From Labrys okinawensis (GTDB taxonomy: Bacteria > Pseudomonadota > Alphaproteobacteria > Rhizobiales > Labraceae), in contig NZ_PUEJ01000013.1 in the NCBI RefSeq assembly GCF_002982075.1, forward strand, positions 1-64,000: DNA of 64,000 nt, given 5' to 3'. This document shows positions 1-8,746 of the stretch, piece by piece. The notes under the pieces were generated by a model. It did not search any database, was not told the DNA's origin, and saw only the letters and a list, made by a program, of their open reading frames with translations. Each line of letters begins with the position of its first letter. The stretch's first letter is position 1. The position numbers and the translations under genes are program-made.

Positions 1-37
1 CCCGCTCACGAAGGTCCATCGAATAAGGAACTGCCAT
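1..37 (-). mobile_element. 5' end of a probable IS630-family transposase, cut by the window edge
   Basis: Reading leftwards from an ATG at 37, the codons give MAVPYSMDLRER before the window ends. This resembles the start of IS630-family transposases (a short polar stretch followed by S-x-D-L-R-E-R), which bind the element ends through an N-terminal helix-turn-helix. Only twelve residues are visible, so intactness cannot be judged. A TTGAATC/GATTCAA inverted pair at 67-73 and 101-107 lies just outside, but I cannot prove it is the element's terminal repeat. The call rests on motif memory. Confidence 0.55.
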
Positions 38-147
38 TCGCTGCGGCCTCCTCCGCCGCAGCTATCTTGAATCACTTCTCAATCGATTTGGGAATCCAAC
101 GATTCAACCAAAAATCACCCTGCTCTAAGTCCGCCAAGGCTGTCCGC

Positions 148-813
148 TCAGTCCTGTGGCGCGTTGGGATCCACCGGCTGGTCGAAGAAATCGGTGCTGC
201 CGTCGCCGGTTTCTGGCGGCAGAGCGGCATCCGGATCAGGCGCCGCCGCCTGTCCCTTCTTGCCCTTGGCAGGCTTGGTATCCGGCTGCGCCGTCACGAC
301 GGGCGGAGGCGGTGGATCGCTGGTCTTGCCGCCCTTGCAGTCCTTGAGCCAGACATCGTAGACGGGATGCTCGACACCATTGAGGCCTGGGCTGGAGGCA
401 AACATCCAGCCATTGAACAGGCGCTCGACCTTCTTGCTGAGGGTGAGTTCGTCGATCTCGACGAAACTCGTGGTTTGCGGATCCTCATTGGCCGAGCGGC
501 TGTAGCACACGCGCGGAGTCACGCTGAGCGCCCCGAACTTCACCGTCTGTCCAACCGGTGCCTCGAAGGTACTGATTTCGCCGGAGATCTTGTCGAGGCC
601 GGTGAACACCGCGGTGGGATTGGCGATGCGTTCGGCCCGGGCGGCGGAACTGTCCAGGATCAAGCCGAGGCAGGCCGCGCTTGCCATGGCAAGGCAACGC
701 GAGCGGCCGATCGGGGGAAGGAAGGCAAGCGGACGCAAAAGCAAAGGGATCCGTGTCTGGACGAGTCGAGAAGCGATAGCGCGCCATCGGGGCGAAAAGA
801 CGGCCACAGACAT
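148..813 (-). CDS. DUF2155 domain-containing exported protein
   Basis: Roughly 221 residues from the ATG at 813. The core, with KISGEISTFEAPVGQ and a following CYSRSANEDPQTTSFVEI stretch, matches the DUF2155 (COG4765) family of alphaproteobacteria. A hydrophobic Ala/Leu-rich segment ending in A-R-A before the core looks like a signal peptide, so the protein is probably periplasmic. The C-terminus is a Pro/Lys/Asp-rich tail (PPPPPVV, KPAKGKKG) of low complexity. It lies 25 bp after the NDUFA12-like gene on the same strand, the usual order in Rhizobiales. The start is uncertain: an in-frame upstream ATG at 894 overlaps the previous gene and one at 687 would begin right at the signal peptide. 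The function of the family is unknown. Confidence 0.85.
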   Translation of the reverse strand: MSVAVFSPRWRAIASRLVQTRIPLLLRPLAFLPPIGRSRCLAMASAACLGLILDSSAARAERIANPTAVFTGLDKISGEISTFEAPVGQTVKFGALSVTPRVCYSRSANEDPQTTSFVEIDELTLSKKVERLFNGWMFASSPGLNGVEHPVYDVWLKDCKGGKTSDPPPPPVVTAQPDTKPAKGKKGQAAAPDPDAALPPETGDGSTDFFDQPVDPNAPQD

Positions 814-838
814 GGCCACACCCCAGCCATACGGTGCG

Positions 839-1246
839 TCAGTCCCCGGGCGACCAGGCCTGGTAATCGCCGGTCGCGGCTTGGCGGTGGCCATGGGAAA
901 GCATCGAACCCTTGGGGTGATAGGCGTTCACCGTGCCGGTCTGGTTCGGGCGATGCTGCTTTTGCCATTCGCGCGGCTTGTATTCGGTCTCGCTCGGCGG
1001 GGTGTCGATCTGAAGGTGCATCCAGCCCCACCAGCCCGGCGGAATCGCCGTGGCCTCGGCATAGCCGTTATACTGCACCCAGCGGCGCTGCACGCCGATG
1101 GTCGGATCCACGGCGCCGCCCTTGGTGCGGTAGTAGACATTGCCGAACTCGTCCTCGCCCACGCGCTCGCCCTTCCGCGAGGTCCAGAAGCGGGTTCCGA
1201 TCGTGGAGCCGTTCCACCACGTGAAGATCTGCAGAAGCGTTTTCAT
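839..1246 (-). CDS. NADH:ubiquinone oxidoreductase NDUFA12-family subunit
   Basis: About 135 residues from the ATG at 1246. The sequence has the family landmarks: a short N-terminal helix (LLQIFTWWNGSTIGTRFWT), then GEDEFGNVYYR and a WVQYNGYAEATAIPPGWWGW stretch, then a Pro-rich C-terminal tail. NDUFA12 (B17.2) is an accessory subunit of respiratory complex I conserved between mitochondria and alphaproteobacteria. It docks on the peripheral arm and is thought to help assembly or stability. The longer reading frame starting at 1276 adds ten residues unlike the family, so the internal ATG (MKTLLQ) was preferred. Confidence 0.92.
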   Translation of the reverse strand: MKTLLQIFTWWNGSTIGTRFWTSRKGERVGEDEFGNVYYRTKGGAVDPTIGVQRRWVQYNGYAEATAIPPGWWGWMHLQIDTPPSETEYKPREWQKQHRPNQTGTVNAYHPKGSMLSHGHRQAATGDYQAWSPGD

Positions 1247-1362
1247 CGAGGGCTGCCGTTTCGTATTCCGTTGCAAGTCTTATGGCCAAGCGCGGCGGCG
1301 ATGTCCACCGTTGCGCAACGTGTCATCAGCGATTTCTGACGCAAACGGCACGTCGGCAGGCT

Positions 1363-2298
1363 CTACAGCCGCGCGATCGCCCGCGCGATCAGGTCGAAAT
1401 AGCCCTCGGCGTCGATGCCGCCCAGGACGAAGGCATTCTTCGGACGGTCGGTGACGCCCCACCAGTCGATCACCGTCATGCCCTGGGTGAGCTGAGATTC
1501 CGTCTCGATCTCGACATTGCAGGAACGGCCGGTGAAGAGCCCAGGCTCGAGCAGCCAGGCGATCACGCAGGGATCATGCAGCGGCCCGCCTTCCGAGCCG
1601 TATTTCTGGACGTCGAAACGCTCGAAGAAATCGAGCCAACCGACCGCAGCTTCGGACACTTTCGAACCGATCTTCCGGATCCTGTCGACGCGCGGGCGCG
1701 TGGTGAGCGCCTTGTGCGTCACGTCGAGGGGCGCCATGGTGATCGGAACGCCAGCAGCGAAAACCGCTTTGGCGGCATGGGGATCGACGAAAATGTTGAA
1801 CTCGGCTGCCGGCGTCATGTTGCCGCCCTCGAAGCAGCCGCCGCCCATCAGCACGATCTCCTTGATGCGCGGGGCGATGCGCGGCTCGCGCAGCAGCGCC
1901 AGCGCGATGTTGGTGAGAGGGCCGAGCGGGCAGAGCGTGATGGTGCCGGAGGGGCGCGTCATCAGGGTCTCGACGATGAAGTCGACGCCATGGCGCGGGC
2001 TGAGCGGCATGGTGGGCTCGGGCAGGTCCGCCCCGTCGAGGCCGGTCTTGCCATGCACATGTTCGGCGGTGACCAGCGGGCGCAGCAGCGGCCGGTCCGC
2101 CCCGGCGCAGACCGTGATGTCGCGCCGCCCCGCAAGTTCGCAAACGACGCGAGCGTTGCGGCTCGTCAGGGCCAGCGGCACATTGCCCGCCACCGTGGTG
2201 ATGCCCAGCACCTCGAGCTCGGGACTTCCAAGCGCCAGCAGCAGCGCCAGGGCGTCGTCCTGGCCGGGATCGGTGTCGATGATGATGGAACGGGGCAT
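1363..2298 (-). CDS. Nucleoside hydrolase (inosine/uridine-preferring type)
   Basis: 311 residues, the usual length for the family. The N-terminus carries the Ca2+/ribose-binding signature as DTDPGQDDALAL at residues 8-19. An internal MGGGCFEGGNMTPAAEFN stretch and HDPCVIAWL near residue 240 supply the remaining active-site residues. These enzymes split the N-glycosidic bond of ribonucleosides to free base and ribose in cytosolic salvage. It begins with ATG at 2298 and stands alone between NDUFA12 and DUF1003 on the same strand. Substrate preference cannot be read from sequence; pyrimidine, purine or mixed specificity are all possible. Confidence 0.93.
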   Translation of the reverse strand: MPRSIIIDTDPGQDDALALLLALGSPELEVLGITTVAGNVPLALTSRNARVVCELAGRRDITVCAGADRPLLRPLVTAEHVHGKTGLDGADLPEPTMPLSPRHGVDFIVETLMTRPSGTITLCPLGPLTNIALALLREPRIAPRIKEIVLMGGGCFEGGNMTPAAEFNIFVDPHAAKAVFAAGVPITMAPLDVTHKALTTRPRVDRIRKIGSKVSEAAVGWLDFFERFDVQKYGSEGGPLHDPCVIAWLLEPGLFTGRSCNVEIETESQLTQGMTVIDWWGVTDRPKNAFVLGGIDAEGYFDLIARAIARL

Positions 2299-2376
2299 GG
2301 CAGACTCGGTAGCGATAGGGAGGGCCGGACCATGGACCGGCGACGGCCGGCGTGCAAGGCAGCGAAGACACGGGTC

Positions 2377-2883
2377 TCAGGCCGGCGGCGCCCCGCCCGC
2401 TGCATCGAGCTTCTCCTCCAGTCGCTTGACCAATTGCATCAGCTCCGCGACCTGGGTCTCGCGCAGGAGGTCGATCTTCTCATGCAGCAATTCGATCTCC
2501 AGTTCCGCCTTGGTGTTGACGTCGTAGTCATGCGTTGCGGCGGCCCGGTCGATGGCGGCCTGCCGGTTCTGGCTCATCATGATGAAGGGCGCGGCATAGG
2601 CGGCCTGGAACGACAGCGCCAGGTTGAGCAGGATGAAGGGATAGGGATCCCAATGCTGCATGAACGCGACGACATTCAGCACCACCCAGGCCGCCAGTAC
2701 GGCCGACTGCACGATGATGAAAGGCCAGCTTCCCATGGTGGCGGCGACGGCATCGGCGATGCGGGCGCCGAGGGGCAAGCCGGCCGGAGCCGACCGCCGC
2801 TGCGCACGCCGCTCCTGGCGCAATCGATGCAGGAGCGTGCGCTCCTCGTCATGGAGCTGATGGGCTTTGGCGGTGAGGCTCAT
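2377..2883 (-). CDS. DUF1003 membrane protein
   Basis: 168 residues. The centre contains two hydrophobic segments separated by the family hallmark WDPYPFILLNLALSFQAAYA and followed by APFIMMSQNRQAAIDR, matching DUF1003. A charged N-terminal region rich in His/Arg precedes the membrane pair. After it comes a helical, probably coiled-coil region (ELEIELLHEKIDLLRE) near residues 125-150. Likely an inner-membrane protein with cytosolic N- and C-termini. No biochemical role is established for the family as far as I know. The start at 2883 is an ATG divergent from the NADH dehydrogenase gene. Confidence 0.88.
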   Translation of the reverse strand: MSLTAKAHQLHDEERTLLHRLRQERRAQRRSAPAGLPLGARIADAVAATMGSWPFIIVQSAVLAAWVVLNVVAFMQHWDPYPFILLNLALSFQAAYAAPFIMMSQNRQAAIDRAAATHDYDVNTKAELEIELLHEKIDLLRETQVAELMQLVKRLEEKLDAAGGAPPA

Positions 2884-3024
2884 CTTCCCGTTCTTTCCGA
2901 CTCTGCTTGCGAGAAGGCGATGCTACAAGCTTCTGTGCGCGGACGCAGGATCCTGTCGCGCTTAATCCCATGCGATGGCGTGGGATTAAGCGCGATCTGA
3001 AACCATGGAGCAGGAGGCTATATC

Positions 3025-4308
3025 ATGGCGGGAGAATCCCACCGCATCGTGGTGGTCGGGGCCGGCTTCGGCGGGCTGGAGGCCATCCATCATCTCAAGG
3101 GTGCAGCGGTCGAGATCACGCTGGTCGACCGGCGCAACCACCATATCTTCCAACCCCTGCTCTATCAGGTCGCCACCGCCTCTTTGTCCACCTCCGAGAT
3201 CGCCTGGCCGATTCGCCATCTCATGCGCGGGCGACCGGAGGTGACCACGCTGCTCGGCGAAGTCACCGGCGTCGACGCAACCGCGCGCCGGGTGCGCCTG
3301 AAGGACGGCGCGCAACTCGCCTACGACACGCTGATTCTGGCGACAGGCGCGCGCCATGCCTATTTCGGCCATGACGAATGGGAGCCCTACGCCCCCGGCC
3401 TGAAGGCGATCGAGGACGCCACCACAATTCGCCGGCGCATTCTCATCGCCTTCGAGAAGGCGGAACGCGAGACAGACCCCGCGGTGCAGGATGCCCTACT
3501 CACTTTCGTGATCGTCGGCGCCGGGCCGACCGGCGTGGAACTCGCCGGCACCATCGCCGAGCTGGCGCGCGACACGCTGGCTCCCGATTTTCGGCGGATC
3601 GACACCCACAAGGCTCGGGTCGTGCTGGTGGAAGCCGGGCCTCGCGTACTGGCAGGTTATCCTGATGACCTGTCCGACTACACGAAACAATCGCTGGAAA
3701 GCCTTGGCGTCGAGGTCGTTCTCGGCGCTGCGGTCACCGAATGCACGGCCGACGGTGTCATCTATGGCGGCAAGCTGCTGCCGGCGCGCACCATCGTCTG
3801 GGCCGCCGGCGTACGCGCCTCCCCCGCCGCCGAATGGCTCGGCGTCCCGGCGGACCGCAACGGCCGAATCATCGTCGAGCCGGGCCTGACCGTTCCCGGT
3901 CACCCCGAGATCTTCGCTATCGGCGACACCGTCAGCCTTGCCGGTCCTGACGGCAAGCCGGTCCCCGGCATCGCGCCGGCCGCCAAGCAGGCCGGTGTCT
4001 ATGTCGCCCGCGTGATTCGGGCTCGCCTGGCGGGCGACCCTGCCCCACCCCCTTTCCGCTACAAGCATCAGGGCAGCTTGGCGCAGATCGGCAAGAAGCG
4101 CGCGGTGATCGACTTCGGCTGGATCAAGCTGCGCGGCGCGCTCGCCTGGTGGATCTGGGGCATCGCCCACATCTATTTCCTGATCAGCGTGCGCTCCCGC
4201 CTCAGCGTCGCGCTGAGCTGGCTGTGGATCCACACGCGCAATCAGCGGAGCGCCCGCCTGATCACCCAGGGCGGAGACGAGGACGAATCGCGCGCCCGAA
4301 GCGGGTGA
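3025..4308 (+). CDS. ndh: Type II NADH dehydrogenase (NAD(P)/FAD-dependent oxidoreductase)
   Basis: 427 residues, typical of NDH-2 enzymes, which pass electrons from NADH to quinone without pumping protons. An FAD Rossmann motif GAGFGGLEA sits near residue 13 and a second nucleotide motif GAGPTGVELAG near 168. FAIGDT followed by PAAKQAGVY near 295-325 matches the family's flavin/quinone side. The C-terminal helix (ALAWWIWGIAHIYFLI) is the amphipathic membrane anchor seen in these peripheral proteins. The start is set by the ATG at 3025, with AGGAGG about 8 bases upstream. It is divergent from DUF1003 and 494 bp ahead of nrdJ, with no sign of an operon. Confidence 0.9.
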   Translation: MAGESHRIVVVGAGFGGLEAIHHLKGAAVEITLVDRRNHHIFQPLLYQVATASLSTSEIAWPIRHLMRGRPEVTTLLGEVTGVDATARRVRLKDGAQLAYDTLILATGARHAYFGHDEWEPYAPGLKAIEDATTIRRRILIAFEKAERETDPAVQDALLTFVIVGAGPTGVELAGTIAELARDTLAPDFRRIDTHKARVVLVEAGPRVLAGYPDDLSDYTKQSLESLGVEVVLGAAVTECTADGVIYGGKLLPARTIVWAAGVRASPAAEWLGVPADRNGRIIVEPGLTVPGHPEIFAIGDTVSLAGPDGKPVPGIAPAAKQAGVYVARVIRARLAGDPAPPPFRYKHQGSLAQIGKKRAVIDFGWIKLRGALAWWIWGIAHIYFLISVRSRLSVALSWLWIHTRNQRSARLITQGGDEDESRARSG

Positions 4309-4542
4309 AGGAACGAGGCGCCCCGATTCGTCCTTCACGCCCTCCCACGCTTGCCCTTACGGCAAGCCTTCGGCGATCTCTCCACAAGGGCTTGTGTGCC
4401 ATTTTGGATCAACCGCCGGGGATGGTAAATGAAACATGACCGGAACATGGCAATTCAAAGACAGGTTGAAGGCGGCAATTTCGCCAGAGATTCCGGAACC
4501 TTGAAGGCTGTGGCTCAAGCTTGTCCCCGATTTCCACAGCTT
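4309..4542. other. Non-coding leader, upstream part of the ndh-nrdJ intergenic region
   Basis: No credible reading frame was found. Near the 3' end lie two weak matches (7 of 9 each, by eye) to the DnaA box TTATCCACA. One is at 4530-4538 and the other, in the opposite orientation, at 4509-4517, just ahead of the putative NrdR boxes. Their significance is uncertain. Confidence 0.4.
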
Positions 4543-4590
4543 CTACTATATGTAGATAGGCACTCATTTTGCCGGCACTAAATCTTGACG
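4543..4590 (+). promoter_or_regulatory. Two putative NrdR boxes upstream of nrdJ
   Basis: The NrdR operator consensus is close to acaCwAtATaTwGtgt. The core CTATATGTAG at 4546-4555 agrees with CwAtATaTwG at nine of ten positions. A second core, CTAAATCTTG at 4578-4587, agrees at eight of ten. Their cores are exactly 32 bp apart, three helical turns. This matches the tandem same-face spacing known for NrdR, the ATP/dATP-sensing repressor of ribonucleotide reductase genes. The pair lies about 215 bp upstream of the nrdJ start. NrdR itself is not in the window. Confidence 0.65.
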
Positions 4591-4802
4591 CCCATCCCCA
4601 TGAGTCCTACCTATTGAGTCACAGTCGGAAACGTCGGCGGCGGGGGTGACCTCGCGGGATTGCGGGGCAGGAGCCCGGCATTCGAACGTTGGCAGGGCCA
4701 TGTACTCACCGACGAGTAAACAGGATGTCAGACAGATTTCGAACCGAGCCGTAACGATGGCACGGCGCGGATTTTTGCGTCTAATTTTCGGGGCAGAACG
4801 CA

Positions 4803-7800
4803 ATGCGGATTGAACGGCTTTACACCAAGAAGGGGCAGTCCCCCTACGCGTCCATCGCGTTCCGGACGGCGACGAGCGAGATCCGGAACCCGGATGGCTC
4901 GATCGTCTTCCGGCTGGAGGGCATCGCCGTGCCGGAGGCCTGGAGCCAGGTCGCCGCCGACATCCTGGCGCAGAAATATTTCCGCAAGGCGGGCGTGCCC
5001 GCCCGCACCAAGCGCGTGGAAGAAAACGCCGTGCCGTCCTGGCTCTGGCGCACCATCCCCGACAAGAAGGCTCTGGCCGCCCTCCCCGAGGCCGAGCGCT
5101 ATGTTGGCGAGACGGATTCGCGCCAGGTCTTCGACCGCCTCGCCGGCACCTGGACCTATTGGGGCTGGAAAGGCGGCTATTTCGACAGCGAGGACGATGC
5201 CCAGGCCTTCTTCGACGAGCATCGCTACATGCTCGCCATGCAGATGGTCGCGCCCAATTCGCCGCAATGGTTCAACACCGGCCTGCATTGGGCCTATGGC
5301 ATCGACGGCCCCGGCCAGGGCCATTTCTATGTCGACTACAAGACCGGCAAGCTGACCTCCTCGACCTCGGCCTACGAGCATCCCCAGCCGCATGCCTGCT
5401 TCATCCAGTCGGTTGCCGACGACCTCGTCAACGAGGGCGGCATCATGGATTTGTGGGTGCGCGAGGCGCGCCTGTTCAAATATGGCTCGGGCACCGGCTC
5501 CAACTTCTCGGCCCTGCGCAGCGAGGGTGAAAAGCTCTCGGGCGGCGGGCGCTCTTCCGGCCTGATGTCCTTCCTCAAGATCGGCGACCGCGCCGCCGGC
5601 GCCATCAAGTCGGGCGGCACCACGCGCCGCGCCGCCAAGATGGTGGTGGTCGATGCCGACCATCCCGATATCGAGACCTATATCGACTGGAAGGTTCGCG
5701 AGGAGCAGAAGGTCGCTGCGCTCGTCACCGGCTCCAAGATCGTGCAGAAGCACCTGAAGGCGGTGATGCGCGCCTGCGTGCAATGCGAAGGCCCGGGCGA
5801 GGACTGCTTCGACCCCGAGCGCAACCCTGCCCTCAAGCGTGAGATCAAGGCGGCCCGCCGCGCCCTGGTGTCGGACAACTACATCAAGCGGGTCATCCAG
5901 TTCGCCAAGCAGGGCTACAAGGACATCGCCTTCGACACCTACGACACCGACTGGGATTCGGAAGCCTATCTCACGGTATCCGGCCAGAACTCCAACAATT
6001 CGGTACGCGTGGACGATGCCTTCCTCAACGCGGTCGAGAAGGATGGCGACTGGGAGCTGAAGGCCCGCATCACCGGCAAGACGGTGAAGACGCTGAAGGC
6101 CCGCGACCTGTGGGAGAAGATCGGGCACGCCGCCTGGGCCTCCGCCGATCCGGGCATCCAGTTCCACACCACCATCAATGACTGGCACACCTGCTCGGTT
6201 TCGGGGCCGATCCGCGCCTCCAATCCGTGCTCGGAATACATGTTCCTCGACGACACGGCCTGCAATCTCGCCTCGCTGAACCTGCTGCAGTTCCGCAACG
6301 CTGACGGCAGCTTCAACCTGGCCTCCTACGAGCATGCCGTTCGCCTGTGGACGATCGTGCTCGAAATCTCGGTGATGATGGCGCAGTTCCCGTCCAAGGC
6401 GATCGCGGAACTGTCCTATCGCTACCGCACGCTGGGCCTGGGCTATGCCAATATCGGCGGCCTGCTGATGACTTCCGGCATCCCCTATGATTCCGATGCC
6501 GGCCGCGCGCTCGGCGGCGCCTTCTCGGCGATCATGACCGGCGTCGCCTATGCAACCTCGGCCGAGATGGCCAAGGAGCTTGGCCCCTTCCCCGGTTTCG
6601 AGCCGAACCGCGAAGCGATGCTGCGCGTCATCCGCAACCATCGTCGCGCCGCCCATGGCGAGAGCACCGGCTATGAGGCGTTGTCCACCACGCCGGTCGC
6701 CCTCGACCTCGCCTCCCTCGCCGCTCTCGGCGACAATGGCAAGGCCATCGCCGAACATGCCAAGGCCGCCTGGGACAACGCCCTCGAGCTCGGCGAAGCC
6801 CATGGCTACCGCAACGCCCAGGCGACGGTGATCGCGCCCACCGGCACGATCGGCCTCGTCATGGATTGCGACACCACCGGTATCGAGCCCGATTTCGCTC
6901 TGGTGAAGTTCAAGAAGCTGGCCGGCGGCGGCTACTTCAAGATCATCAACCGCGCCGTTCCCGCGGCCCTGCGCACCCTCGGTTATTCGGAAGCCGACAT
7001 CGCCGAGATCGAGGCCTATGCCGTCGGCCATGCCTCGCTGCGTCAGGCTCCGGCCATCAATCACACCTCGCTGGCCGCCAAGGGCTTCACCGAGGAAAAG
7101 CTCGCCGTGGTCGAGAAGGCCCTCGCCTCGGCCTTCGACATCAAGTTCGTCTTCAACAAGTGGACGCTGGGCGAGGACTTCATCACCGGTACGCTCGGCG
7201 TCCCGGCCGAGAAGCTCAACGAGCCGTCCTTCGACCTCCTCGTCCATCTCGGCTTCGCCAAGGCGGATATCGAGAAGGCCAACATCCATGTCTGCGGCGC
7301 CATGACCCTGGAAGGCGCCCCGCATCTGAAGGCCGAGCACCTGCCGGTGTTCGACTGCGCCAATCCCTGCGGACGCCTTGGCAAGCGCTTCCTCTCGGTC
7401 GAAAGCCACATCCGTATGATGGCGGCGGCGCAGCCCTTCATTTCGGGCGCGATCTCCAAGACCATCAACATGCCCAACGATGCGACGGTGGAGGACTGCA
7501 AGACTTCCTATATGCTGTCCTGGCGCCTGGCGCTGAAGGCCAACGCCCTCTATCGCGACGGCTCCAAGCTCTCCCAGCCGCTGAACTCTCAGCTTCTGGC
7601 CGACGAGGATGAGGCCGATGCGGTGGAAGAGCATCTCGAGCGCCCCGTGCCCGCCCGGGCGGCCCAGGTCGCCGAGAAGATCGTCGAGCGCATCATCGAG
7701 CGGGTGGAAGTGGCGCGCGAGCGCGAGAAGATGCCCGATCGCCGCAAGGGCTACACCCAGAAGGCGGTGGTGGGCGGCCACAAGATCTATCTGCGCACCG

Positions 7801-8564
7801 GCGAATATGACGACGGTCGCCTCGGCGAGATCTTCATCGACATGCACAAGGAAGGCGCCTCCTTCCGCGCGATGATGAACAATTTCGCCATCGCCATCTC
7901 GCTCGGCCTGCAATATGGCGTGCCGCTGGAGGAATATGTCGAAGCCTTCACCTTCACGCGCTTCGAGCCCTCGGGCTTCGTGCAGGGCAACGACTCGATC
8001 AAGAACGCCACCTCCATTCTGGACTACGTGTTCCGCGAGCTCGCCATCTCCTATATCGGCCGCTACGACCTCGCCCATGTCGTGCCGGACGAGGACGGCC
8101 ATGCCACGCTCGGCCGCGGCGACGGCGAGAGCAAGGCCCCGGCCCAGCCGGTGACCGTGCCGGTCTCGCGCGGCCTGGTGCGCTCCAAGACCGAACGCTT
8201 CGTGGTGATGCCGGGTGGAGCGACCGCTGCCTCGAATACGCTCGCCCCTGTTACCAGCGATACCCGCGGCGCCATCACCGCTTTGTCGAGCGCCGTAAAC
8301 ACCGGTCTCAGCCGCGGCGTCGTGGCTGGCCCGGGTGCCCAGACCGTCGGTGCCACGGCACTGAAGGAGGAGCCCGCGCTCGACGCCCTTGCCTGGGAAG
8401 CCCCGACAACGCCTGCGGTCAAGCCGGCGTCGGAGCGGCGCAAGGAAGCCAAGCTGCGCGGTTATGAAGGCGAGGCCTGCCCCGAATGCGCCAACTTCAC
8501 GCTGGTGCGCAACGGCACCTGCCTGAAGTGCGATACCTGCGGGGGCACCACCGGCTGCAGCTGA
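4803..8564 (+). CDS. nrdJ: Adenosylcobalamin-dependent (class II) ribonucleotide reductase
   Basis: 1253 residues. It reduces ribonucleoside diphosphates to deoxyribonucleotides using adenosylcobalamin to generate the thiyl radical, so it needs neither oxygen nor an NrdB partner. A central NPCSEYMFLDDTACNLASL stretch near residue 474 is the catalytic finger-loop region. A dTDP/substrate-binding barrel surrounds it, and the C-terminus ends in a CPEC...CLKCDTCGGTTGC cysteine cluster (about 1226-1253) of the type that re-reduces the active site. An Ala/Thr-rich low-complexity linker (about 1100-1225) joins the barrel to that tail. The ATG at 4803 begins the typical MRIERLYT start. It is preceded by putative NrdR boxes and followed by a strong terminator, so it is probably monocistronic. 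Confidence 0.97.
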   Translation: MRIERLYTKKGQSPYASIAFRTATSEIRNPDGSIVFRLEGIAVPEAWSQVAADILAQKYFRKAGVPARTKRVEENAVPSWLWRTIPDKKALAALPEAERYVGETDSRQVFDRLAGTWTYWGWKGGYFDSEDDAQAFFDEHRYMLAMQMVAPNSPQWFNTGLHWAYGIDGPGQGHFYVDYKTGKLTSSTSAYEHPQPHACFIQSVADDLVNEGGIMDLWVREARLFKYGSGTGSNFSALRSEGEKLSGGGRSSGLMSFLKIGDRAAGAIKSGGTTRRAAKMVVVDADHPDIETYIDWKVREEQKVAALVTGSKIVQKHLKAVMRACVQCEGPGEDCFDPERNPALKREIKAARRALVSDNYIKRVIQFAKQGYKDIAFDTYDTDWDSEAYLTVSGQNSNNSVRVDDAFLNAVEKDGDWELKARITGKTVKTLKARDLWEKIGHAAWASADPGIQFHTTINDWHTCSVSGPIRASNPCSEYMFLDDTACNLASLNLLQFRNADGSFNLASYEHAVRLWTIVLEISVMMAQFPSKAIAELSYRYRTLGLGYANIGGLLMTSGIPYDSDAGRALGGAFSAIMTGVAYATSAEMAKELGPFPGFEPNREAMLRVIRNHRRAAHGESTGYEALSTTPVALDLASLAALGDNGKAIAEHAKAAWDNALELGEAHGYRNAQATVIAPTGTIGLVMDCDTTGIEPDFALVKFKKLAGGGYFKIINRAVPAALRTLGYSEADIAEIEAYAVGHASLRQAPAINHTSLAAKGFTEEKLAVVEKALASAFDIKFVFNKWTLGEDFITGTLGVPAEKLNEPSFDLLVHLGFAKADIEKANIHVCGAMTLEGAPHLKAEHLPVFDCANPCGRLGKRFLSVESHIRMMAAAQPFISGAISKTINMPNDATVEDCKTSYMLSWRLALKANALYRDGSKLSQPLNSQLLADEDEADAVEEHLERPVPARAAQVAEKIVERIIERVEVAREREKMPDRRKGYTQKAVVGGHKIYLRTGEYDDGRLGEIFIDMHKEGASFRAMMNNFAIAISLGLQYGVPLEEYVEAFTFTRFEPSGFVQGNDSIKNATSILDYVFRELAISYIGRYDLAHVVPDEDGHATLGRGDGESKAPAQPVTVPVSRGLVRSKTERFVVMPGGATAASNTLAPVTSDTRGAITALSSAVNTGLSRGVVAGPGAQTVGATALKEEPALDALAWEAPTTPAVKPASERRKEAKLRGYEGEACPECANFTLVRNGTCLKCDTCGGTTGCS

Positions 8565-8665
8565 GGATAGACGGAGAAAGTCCCAAGGTGCGATGGATGT
8601 CCTTGAACATCCATCGCCGCCGACGAAGATGGCGTAATTTCAAAGCCTTGAAAAATTCGGATGAT

Positions 8666-8701
8666 GCACCCGCCAAACCTGTTTGGCGGGTGCCTTTTCT
8701 T
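8666..8701 (+). terminator. Intrinsic terminator of nrdJ
   Basis: A perfect 13-bp inverted repeat (GCACCCGCCAAAC at 8666-8678 with its complement at 8681-8693) is followed by CCTTTTCTT. It sits about 100 bp after the nrdJ stop and before the convergent monooxygenase gene. Strong stem plus T-rich tail fits rho-independent termination. Confidence 0.88.
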
Positions 8702-8746
8702 AAGGCAACGCCCGATCGTGGCTCTTGCAGCCGCCGACCGGCCTGC

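Noticed and set aside
4309..4802. Cobalamin riboswitch upstream of the B12-dependent reductase
   Set aside because: I could not find the conserved B12-box sequence or the expected fold; putative NrdR boxes explain the region better. The riboswitch cannot be fully excluded without a covariance search.
4728..8102. 1124-codon antisense frame inside nrdJ
   Set aside because: It is antisense to a clear, full-length nrdJ with all family motifs. GC-rich codon bias produces such long shadow frames.
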